The notes under the pieces: model-generated
What the model was told of the DNA's origin: nothing
Seen by the model: only the letters and a program-made list of their open reading frames with translations
Database searches by the model: none
Source: Clarireedia homoeocarpa
Taxonomy: Eukaryota > Ascomycota > Leotiomycetes > Helotiales > Rutstroemiaceae
Assembly (NCBI GenBank): GCA_001465935.1
Contig: LNKV01000033.1
Location: 310,001-374,000 of the forward strand
Length of the DNA: 64,000 nt
Reading direction: 5' to 3'
Translations under genes and position numbers: made by a program
In this document: one piece after another, positions 55,517-64,000 of the stretch
How positions within the stretch are numbered: the first letter of the stretch is position 1
Layout: every line of letters begins with the position of its first letter

Positions 55517-57854
55517 TATCGAAGAATTTCAGATGACTCTAGACCGACGGTATGCGTGCGGGCTTTGAAACCCGAGGTCGAGATATGCAATGCAACATCA
55601 GACGAAACAAACGGTCTGTCTTTTCCACCTCTCCTTATGTCGTGGTCTTGTGCATATTGCACTGCACTCACTGTACACGGTAGGTAGATCATCATCATCT
55701 CATCTCGGAGGGTGATTAGCAAGGCCGTGCGTGGAGAGAGGGCGGCCTAGAAGGAGCGGAGCGCGAATTGGTTAATGTATAGTACATACGAGCGAGATCC
55801 GGGGAGGAACGATAATAAAATGATTACCGGCTGTATCGTATCGTATCGATCGATCCGTCTTGCTTAGAAAATTGCACGTTTGAGAATCCTTGGCTAAAAG
55901 TAGATGCAGATACGTTGAGAAGAACGTCTGCATCGAGAAATTCGGTGAAGATGGGATGGAGGGAGGGTTTGGGATAATTCGCTTGTATGAAGGGGGGAGA
56001 ACTTTGGTACCGAGGAACATGGTGGTAAGCTTACAACGTCCTCTTTTGTCGCTTTTTCGGCTTGCTAGTCCTTTTCTTCTCTCTCTCACAGTTGACTAGC
56101 TGCGACCGGCATTTCATTACTCATGTCATTACATACTACGCACTGAACTGGCTCCTAAGGCAGAAGATAAGGCTAGAAGTGATGAATGCCTTGCTTTAGC
56201 TCAATGACAGCCGCAGCCGCAGCAGCAAGATCAGCGAGCCTCTTCTCTTGGTCTCATGTCAACCCCCTGCGGCGCCTCCTAACTTCCAAGGAATAGGGCT
56301 CAGGTCAGTTTTACTTCCAGGTAAGAATGGGATACTCCGTGAAATAGATGCCAACAAACGAAATTCCGCTCGTAAAAATTTCAGGCCAAAAAAGATCACC
56401 ATCCAATACCTTACGACGAGTCCAGTAATTCTCCGACCCCAAAATAACGTTCCTGCCTTCAAAGTAGGCGCAAAACGCAAGCCACAGATTGTGAGTGGAA
56501 GATCTACAGACATGGGCCAGGAAGGTACTTTGTGACTGACTGATTGGAGGGAGTTGGAAAAGGTACCCCCACCGCTAATGAAGAGTTAGTTGGCCCACTC
56601 CCAAGCAAAAACTCTCATGCAAGGATATAAATAACCGACCTGTCAATATCCCCTGTGATCATAGGGCTGAGAAGTCGCAGTGGATTTTTTGGAGGGGGAA
56701 GGGGGGGAAGGAGCAGTTTCTTTGAGGAAAATAGCGTGATGTGGTATGGGATGGTGTGAGACGGGACTTTTTTGGTTTGAGGCATGAAAACCCTGGAAGG
56801 AAACGTGTTACGGACGATCATTTTCGAGTTTGCTGGGAATGAGAGGAGATGCAAGGTACAAGTGGTGTGCTGTGATGCGACGCTACCTATTTCCTCTCTT
56901 ACTTAGTTCTCTTCAACTGTCCAGGGTTACTACGAACTAGACTTGGGTGAAAGCCTGATGTGCATATGCCATGCCATGAGCACGAACTAAGTCCTGGTAC
57001 TTACTTTAGTCACCTGGCAGTGGGCTCCCGGCGATATTATTTTTTGCGCAGCAGCAGTAGACGCACGCATCGCGCACCTGGTCTTGGCCGGGTCTGGGCC
57101 TGGTACTTGCAATGACAAAAACAAGCAAAATAGAAACTGCGCTAAACGTCGGAATCCTTTGCTATCCAATGTAAACACCTCCATCAATCCCAGAACCGAG
57201 AAAAAAAGACAACGGGAAAAGGGACAAGGGAATAGGGATTTCGGGAGTCGATTTATTAGCATTGGCATGGGATAGCATTGGCATGGGATAGTGATTGCGA
57301 TTGGGATAACTTATCCAACAGCACCCCCTGGTCACGTAAGACCCAAAATATCAACTCTTTCGTCGGCCGAACGTCCCAGTAACATGGATCCCATCAACAT
57401 GGATCCCATACAATTCGGCGAGAGCACGAAGGAGGCTGAAGATACATATTCATACTCAACATGCAGGACCCGAAGTACTCCAATCCACTCATCTATTTCC
57501 AGGGGAGGGACGTATAGTAAGTTTAGCGAGAGCGGATTTGTCAGGATCTTTCTCCTTCATTCGGTCCTCGTCCCTCATTTACCCGCATGGCATGGCCCAA
57601 TATGACTGCATGTTTGTCCGAGAAGCGTATGACTATTATGACTATTATGACTATGATTATTTACGATTACGATTTAATGATTATGAGAGGAAGATTCGAG
57701 CGCTGAAATTGATTTGAACCCACCTTTGGGATTGGCACAGGATGAGGTGAGGCGTTGTCGTCATTACTCCGCGAGATGCTGCTCGGGTCAACTACCTACC
57801 TACTTACGTGCTCATGGAGGATGATGGATGGGTTGAGGCTTATTTGGTCTACTA

Positions 57855-57862
57855 GTATATAG
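57855..57862 (+). promoter_or_regulatory. putative TATA box of the small RGG gene
   Basis: GTATATAG lies 192 bp before the ATG at 58054, followed by a long CT/CAA/CAT-rich leader (57870-58050) of the kind seen in strongly transcribed fungal genes. Confidence 0.45.
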
Positions 57863-58053
57863 AGCCGGTGTATCTCTTCTTGTTGTTTCTTCTTTTTCAT
57901 CATCATCTACAACATCTACAAGTTCATCTACAAACAGCTCTTCACATCTACAAACAACCTACTTTACAACCACCACCAACCTCATCACCACCAACCCTTC
58001 CAACAACCATCTTCCTCAAACCAAACCAAACCACCACCAAACACACTATCACA

Positions 58054-58242
58054 ATGGCAGCCTCAACCAGCACCGTCTACTCCACCTCCTCCATCACCCT
58101 CATCAACCGCGGCCGTGGCGGCTACAACGGTCCTAACCAAGACTCCGAAGACGACGACCAATCACGTATCAGCTTCTCTTCGCCCATCAACAAGCGCGGC
58201 GACGACGACGAGGAAGAAGACGGACGAGGCGGATACAACTAA
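58054..58242 (+). CDS. small RGG-type protein, DUF3602/Par32-like
   Basis: One exon of 62 residues. It carries two copies of a GRGGYN motif, one at about residues 20-25 (NRGRGGYNG) and one at the very C-terminus, separated by acidic runs (SEDDDQ, DDDEEED) and SRISFSSP. The layout recalls the DUF3602/Par32 family, whose repeats read GRGGAGN; the Tyr in place of Ala-Gly is unusual. Par32 relatives link to nitrogen and TORC1 signalling in yeast, but no function should be assumed here. The ATG context (ACAATGG) is strong. An in-frame extension upstream (from 57868) is low-complexity leader, not protein. Confidence 0.7.
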   Translation: MAASTSTVYSTSSITLINRGRGGYNGPNQDSEDDDQSRISFSSPINKRGDDDEEEDGRGGYN

Positions 58243-59302
58243 ACCACCGCTCCATTCCTTCCTCCATTTATTCTGCATTCTTCTCTTCTTCCATCCACTT
58301 TTTTTGGTTTTATTTATTTTCCCATTTCCCGTCCAGCGAGTTTATGAGAACTACGTACGATACGAGACCATACGAGACGAGACGATAAAAATAGACTTCA
58401 TTTCATACTTCTATACAACAATACAGACAGCATAGGTCTCACGACCGCCTCCGTTTCAGCATATTACCATCGGCGCAACAGTACTGCATCGCATATCCAT
58501 TATCCAAAAAGATTTCCAACATACCCTCGCGGGTAGTCATCGCATCGCATCGCATCGCCGCAGCGCAATAGCGCAATTATTCAGCATATAGAAAGCATCG
58601 GTTCATCGGAGTTTTTCCTTCTTTTTTTTTTTCTCTCTTTTCCCCTCTTCTCTGCTCTTCTTTCATTTATTCAGAGGAACCCAATTAGTACGCGCACGAA
58701 AAAGATTTCGGGTATTCGTTTGTTCGGTTCTGTTCTGTTCTGTTTTGTTTTCTTTTCCCATTTTCTTAAATCTAGACGAGAGGGGAGGGGCACGGAACGG
58801 GCGGGATGATCGGAAAAGATAGACAGAACTTTGCCCCTGCATTGCAGCAAACAGCAACAGCAACAGCAAGAGCATGCATTGATTGGTTCGAACGCATTTA
58901 GATATTTGGGAATTTGGAATTTCGAGACGGCGAGGAAAGGGATACAAATTGTTATTTTGGCATCCGCATCTGCATCAACATGGCATTTGAAGGGAGTTTG
59001 TTAGTCAGCTGGGATAGAATGAATTGAAAAAAGGGGGGGAAACAAGGAGCTGAGCATTTGCATTGCATGAGGAGTTTTCATTTTATCTGTTTATTTCCTC
59101 TGAGCATTTCTGCGGCGTCTTTGTTTTATTTTTAATCTTTTTTTCCGCAGTCGTTTCAGCTTGTTAGATCTTCTCTACTTTTCACTTCTTTCACCTACGT
59201 TTGGTATTCATTCATTCGCCGCATTCTTATAGAAGCACAAAATATATATCATTTTTTTACCATCCCATCCCAGATCAAACAGTGACATTCCTCCTCGCCT
59301 TA
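58243..59302. other. intergenic, T-rich, no gene seen
   Basis: 3' UTR of the small RGG gene and 3' flank of MSS1. It has T-rich runs near 58620-58650 and four GCATC units at about 58538-58558. The minus frame at 58663-58947 has no signature. Confidence 0.4.
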
Positions 59303-61191
59303 TCACTTGCCTACACAAAACCTAAAAATCATTCATTCATTAGCCAACATTCAATAAAAATCAACCACGTACTTCCCCAGATCCCAAGAGACCCCCCCCC
59401 CCCTCCTACCCCTCCCGGGGTAAAAAAAAACACAAGGGTAAAATCAACGTACTTCTCAAAAACCACCCCAAGCACCTCCTCCACATCCCCCGCATCCCCA
59501 CGTCCCGTAATGCGCGCTAAGCAATTGGCCGCGAATCGTAAATGCTCCGCTGCCAAAACAATATCGCATTCGTCTTCCCGTGGTGCGTTTGACTCATCGA
59601 CAAAATCCTTCAAATGAGCTGCACAAGCCGTAAGCAGCTGACGCTGCCGCGCCGTAACGGCGAGGAGATCCTCGAGCTCTGCAGGGAGAGACGTCATGGT
59701 GGTGAAGAGAGCGAGTAGGCGATCGATAAAGGGGGTGATGCCTCCGTGTGAATGCTGCTGGGCGTTTTTGCATGAAATGGGGATGATAGCAAGGTGATTA
59801 ATACTTGTCTGTGAGCGCCGAAAGTCGCTTAAGAGGTCTGATAGGAGCGCGGGGGTTACGGAATCTGATTTATTAACGACGATTAGAGCGTGGGGGGCGC
59901 GCGCTGCGATGGCGAAGGTTTCGAGATCGTAGCGCACCTCCCAGCTGTCGTTGCGTAATTCGATGCTCGCTAGAGCGATGATAATATCAGATTCATTTGC
60001 CTTAGCCTTTGCGCGTCTGATGCCCTCCTGTTCCACGGATCCAATCACTAATCCTGCCTCGCCTCCCGTTTCATGTAGCTGAGATTGACTTCGAAGCCCG
60101 GCCGTATCCGCAAATGTGCACAGATAGCCGCGAATATCTAAGCTGACCTCCACGATGTCTCGCGTCGTGCCGGCTTCCTGACTAACGATTGATGCTTCCC
60201 GCCCAACAATCTGATTCAGCAGGGAGCTTTTCCCTGCATTCGGCGGCCCGAGTAATGAGATCCTTATTCCCTTTTTAAGGAGCTCCCCCCGGTGACTTGC
60301 TGACTCATGTGCCGCAATGGATGACAACATCACTTCTACTTGCGCTGTAACACTTGACAAAAGTTCCGCCGGCGACTCGTCGAAATGCTGATCCTCCGAG
60401 AAATCAATCAGTGCCTCTAGTTCGCCACGCGCATACAATAACTGCGCGCGCCAGTCCTCGTATGTACGGCCCAGCTTCCCTGAGTTGCCGCGCACAGCTG
60501 CACGACGCTGCTGTTCTGTTTCCGCGGCCAGTGTATCGCTCAAAGCCTCCACTTGCGCCAAGTCCAAGCGATCGTTCTGGAACGCGCGACGCGTGAATTC
60601 CCCGGGCTCTGCATAACGGATCGGGCTCGTGGATGTGCAGTTTGGGATGCCGCCAAGCACCGCTCTCACTGTCGCTGCGCCGCCATGGATATGCAATTCG
60701 AGCACGTCTTCGCCGGTGACGGTTCGCGGAGCGGGGAAATATAGCACGAGCGCATCGGAGTCGAGAACATTAGATGGTGAGCTGGATGGTTCGTAGAGGG
60801 TTCTGAGTGTGGCGTGGCGTGGTTTAGGGAGGGGTTTGCTGGGGCAGAGCTGCCGATATATCTGGGTTGGTCAATATGCTGCTGCAATGTGCGGGGCGGG
60901 GTTTTTGTAACTTACATCGAGACATGCTGGACCGGAAATTCGAATGATAGCTATGCCAGCTCGGCCTGGAGCAGTAGAAAGCGCATATATCGTTTCGCTT
61001 AGGAAAGCGGGAACGTTATTTGCTTGCGTGCTGAAACATGCGTGCAAAGGTCTATAATGGCGGGGGACTATCGAGCTGGTGGGCAGCTCGAATCTCAATC
61101 TCGGCGACCCGCGACACGCAATCGAGATACTTCGGTAAGGAATGACATTGCGTCTGAAGTGCCGGATCTTAAGAGGCACATTTCGGAGCAT
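59303..61191 (-). CDS. MSS1: mitochondrial tRNA-modification GTPase (MnmE/MSS1)
   Basis: Three exons, 61191-60916, 60861-59453 and 59321-59303, give 567 residues. A basic mitochondrial presequence is followed by IYALSTAPGRAGIAIIRISGP (landmark, cut here), the tetrahydrofolate-binding N-domain. The G-domain has G1 GPPNAGKS at about 297-304, the GTTRD switch, DTAG, and NKSD. The last exon is only 19 nt and encodes the end of the essential C-terminal motif FCVGK, whose Cys is needed for catalysis. Without this exon the frame runs on into unrelated sequence. With Mto1 it makes the 5-carboxymethylaminomethyl group on mitochondrial tRNA wobble uridines. The last intron (131 bp) contains a 12-C run. 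The first in-frame codon upstream is GTG, so ATG 61191 is the start. Confidence 0.94.
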
Positions 61192-61990
61192 TGACTTGTC
61201 TATCTCAGCCACGCATCTAAAGCTGGGCGGAATCTGCGAACGTGAGGTGTAGGTTGGTCAAGGATCTTCATTTGCATTCGACGATTGTGGCTTCTCACGT
61301 GCTCGCGCGGGGTGCTGCATGTGGCATCTCTAAAGAATGCCGTAGAACTACAGCAACACCAGTTGTTAGGATATTCTGTGCAACGCGATTACGATTCTCA
61401 AATCCTTCCCCGGTTACACGAAACCTCCTGAGCCTTCGTAACACACGTAAATCCATCGGCCAAATAAACAGCTAATCTCGCCGGCGGACTTCCCCAGCCA
61501 GGGGAGCAGCTCTGATCGTTTCAAAATACAATCTATTGTTAACAAACATATACAACTGGAGCTAACCAATTGCGGTATCTAAGGCTAACTAACTACTTTT
61601 GCGCACCTGGAAAAGCAAAATATTCAAAGAGAAAGAGTATGAGGTCCTACGTGGGAAGACAAGTAACCAGGTTCGGAGCATAGCGGTAGGAGCAAGTCAA
61701 GCGTCAAGCACCTTTGGACGCAGGCCCCATCTGCCTGTGCCATCCAACCTTTGGGCGATGACGACGCAGAAGTAACGTGTGAAAAAGTTTCGAGTGAACA
61801 GCCTCCCAAACATCAGTCAGGTCTAACTTTGTACACATCCATGCTAGAATCACTCCCAACATCAACCAAAGATATGGGATATACAAGAAACAACGAGCCG
61901 CGAATCCAATACGCCCATTTTGTATCCAATCGATCGACCAGACCTGCACCAAAACTTTTTAACTCAATCTTCCCTCAAATATCCTCAAAA
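61192..61990. other. intergenic, no gene seen
   Basis: 5' flank of MSS1 and 3' flank of the Pth11-like gene, both on the minus strand. Short frames here have no signature. Confidence 0.4.
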
Positions 61991-63862
61991 CTAAATATTC
62001 TCCCACGAATTTGATGCCGTACTCGTCGAGCAGGCCGACAGATCGGGCTCCGATGGTACAGGTTTCATATCATGATGCGAGATATTGGTCGCGACGTGCC
62101 TGGTCCCGCCGAGCGGTGATACCATGGTTGCATTGTGTGGTGTGGCGGGGTCAAATGTTTGCACTACTTCGACTGTGCGGAGGATGCCGAATGATGGACG
62201 GGTAGTCTGGTCTATGGAGAGGTGGGAGGAGAAGTGGGAGTTTTCGGTAGAGGGCTGAGTCGAGATGGTGGAGTGCTGCTCGAGGGTGCTGCTGGAGATG
62301 GAGGCGTTGGCTGGGTACCTAGACTATGGTGGGATAGGGAACATTAGTTTGGGTGAAAACGAGTAAAAGAGGGTAAAGAGTTTACGTTGGCAAAGTGAGC
62401 TAGACGCGGTATAGAAGGGAGAATCTTTTCAAGATTTCTCATTGGTATTTCAGATACTAATCCGACACTATCACTCCTTCTATCTTGCTGAGCAGATTGG
62501 CGATCCATTCTACCAGTTGTAGAACGGTTTTGTGGCGTGCTGCGTTGCGTAAATTTGAAACGGCCGTGGCGGTATAAGCTATGAATTATCGGAGCGTTCG
62601 CGAAGAATGTCTAGAAGGAAGCCTTTTAGCTGATGGCATCTGCCTATGGAGAGATGGGGGAATTACTTCTCCAAGGCATTCAATAAGACCCCAGAGAAAT
62701 CGGTACTGCGGTGTGAGGTTGCTCATAGTTATGATGAGGCGTAGGATGGAGACCATGACGAGCTATAAGATTGTCAGAATCGGCTTGCAGGTTGAGAATA
62801 CTGAAGGGGCAACTCGTACAAAAATACCGATTGCAAAGACGGCTGAGACCTCGATTTTTAACCTGTCTGATGTTAAATAATTGAAAGGGCAGAATGACGA
62901 ATAGCGAAGTGGAATGGCAACATACTTGAGAGGCATCAAAGTCCGATGGATCATTGGTAATGGAAGAACAATTAGTACAACATCTGTCACAATGTTCGCC
63001 TAGATGAATCATGAATGAGAGGTGTTTTGCCCGAAGTTAGAAGATCTACTCACGATTCCCGGTGCTAGAATAGCGTAACGCTTCATCGTGTCAGTTTTGA
63101 AAGATTTCTTCCACCGAGGAGATTAGCCTACCGCATTCTAGGAGTCCAAATTAGCAAGCTTTAAATGTCACCTCGGAGTCTTTCGCATACTCACAGCGCA
63201 TTTCGCAGGTTCTGGTAATACTTGCCATAGTAACCTAAGAGGCCGGCATTGAGAAAGGGAAAGTATCACATCCGTCATCCAGGCAGCACAAAATGCCCAG
63301 AGAAAGATTATAACCAGCCGATATTCCTTCTGTCTTGCGACGAGTCTCTTGTAGTAGATCAGCTAACACAGCGATTAGCACGCATTAGTATACACTTAAG
63401 ATATTCTCAGCGTACAATACACAGCTTCATGCTCCAGATATAACATGTGTATAAAATTCGACCAGCCAGGATCAGTCTTGCTCCAGTTGTTGCTGTTGTA
63501 ATGTCAGCACATACGTTGTTCATAGCAAAGGACATTGCCACCTCTTCTCAGATCATCTATAGTGGTTTGTGGTTTGCCATCGACTGAAAAGGCGCCGGTG
63601 GCTATTACTTGCATCGATGACCCATGGATCTCCTGATTGAGGTCAGCGAATTGACTTCAAAAAGTCCGGGCTGTAGCTAACATACCACAAGTCGATAAAC
63701 TCCCGTGTTGAAAATAATGGCTCCCAATGCCGCAAACATTACCCAATCGTCGCGGTAATACCTCTCATGCTTGATCTGTCTCAAGATAACTCTCAAACCA
63801 ACCAGCACGAAAATTATGGCATTGAAAGTATACGCTGTTATGTCGATTGCTGAAGGAGTCAT
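61991..63862 (-). CDS. Pth11-like/SAT4-family seven-helix membrane protein
   Basis: Ten exons fit: 63862-63686, 63632-63515, 63492-63416, 63362-63195, 63107-63054, 62999-62926, 62862-62820, 62762-62667, 62610-62386 and 62323-61991, giving 454 residues. The fungal rhodopsin-like domain shows as ITAYTFNAIIFVLVGLRVIL, the YYRDDWVM loop, ARLILAGRILYTCYIWSMKL, PGIANIVTDVVLIVLPLPMI, and LVMVSILRLIITMSNLTPQY, with about seven helices. The cytosolic tail is long, Ser/Thr-rich, and ends ILRTVEVV..WENI, as in many relatives. These proteins are thought to act as receptors or sensors at the plasma membrane. The fourth intron acceptor (before KSFKTDTMKRY) is uncertain: another site 30 bp upstream would give a 6-nt exon. 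The start may lie upstream of this ATG. Confidence 0.82.
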
Positions 63863-64000
63863 TATGTCACCGATCAAGAAAGAGGAAATGAGAATGCTAA
63901 AGGGGAAAATAAGTTGGACTGGAGATAGAAGAGAATTCAAAGCAACAATATGAAAGCGGCGACAACAACAACAACCAACATCTCATTGATGCCAATTTCC

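Larger units (their letters stand above)
50747..58053. other. 7.3-kb gene desert rich in microsatellites
   Basis: No frame here shows a family signature, and the longer ones follow simple repeats (for example 52278-52724). The stretch contains many short tandem repeats listed separately, plus a duplicated 16-mer (AGCATTGGCATGGGAT at 57258 and 57274) and a GACTATTAT triplet at about 57630-57655. It may be the long regulatory region and leader of the small gene at 58054, or host non-coding RNA. Confidence 0.5.

Noticed and set aside
57709..57722. GGGTTCAAATC on the minus strand, similar to a tRNA B box
   Set aside because: No A box or pairing acceptor stem at the right distance.
57868..58053. 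Longer start of the small RGG protein
   Set aside because: The upstream in-frame stretch translates to His/Thr/Pro/Leu low complexity and looks like a CT- and CAA-rich leader, downstream of a TATA box. ATG 58054 has the better context.

Overview
The window reads as nuclear DNA of a filamentous ascomycete. Almost every gene is cut by short introns (about 45-110 bp, GT..AG, with CTAAC/CTAAT-like branch sites), and the gene set (GH7 cellulase, UstYa proteins, Pth11-like receptor, hybrid histidine kinase, LaeA-like methyltransferase) is typical of Pezizomycotina. A plant-associated leotiomycete would fit, but that is inference. All exon borders below were assigned by hand, from splice signals, reading frame and recognised protein family.

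Layout. 0-8.2 kb: an F-box-like hypothetical gene, a 2-oxoglutarate/Fe(II) oxygenase, a proteasome assembly chaperone (PAC3 type), a small NAD(P)-binding epimerase-like gene and a secreted GH7 cellobiohydrolase. 8.2-11.7 kb is a gene-poor gap. 11.7-20.8 kb is a dense housekeeping block: Atg22-like transporter, MDR oxidoreductase, CDC123, CWC21, an enoyl-CoA isomerase/hydratase, PET100 and a TACO1/YebC translational activator.

21.2-27.3 kb is the most interesting part: three UstYa-family (DUF3328) genes, one apparently cut short, a membrane-anchored prolyl-4-hydroxylase-like gene, and a 45-codon gene for a secreted peptide. UstYa oxidases typically modify ribosomally made peptides, so this looks like a compact fungal RiPP cluster with a non-canonical, non-repeated precursor that has no Kex2 site. 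It sits in AT-rich, repeat-bearing DNA.

29.1-44 kb holds three large conserved genes: LAA1/HEATR5 (AP-1 trafficking), GYP7 (Rab GAP) and a GAF-domain hybrid histidine kinase. 44.3-50.7 kb is a graveyard: coding-like debris of unknown family, a LaeA-like methyltransferase pseudogene and an FAD monooxygenase broken by one stop codon. 50.7-58.05 kb is a 7.3-kb desert full of minisatellites with a 39-G run. It ends at a tiny RGG-type gene. 59.3-63.9 kb carries MSS1/MnmE and a seven-helix Pth11-like (SAT4) membrane protein.
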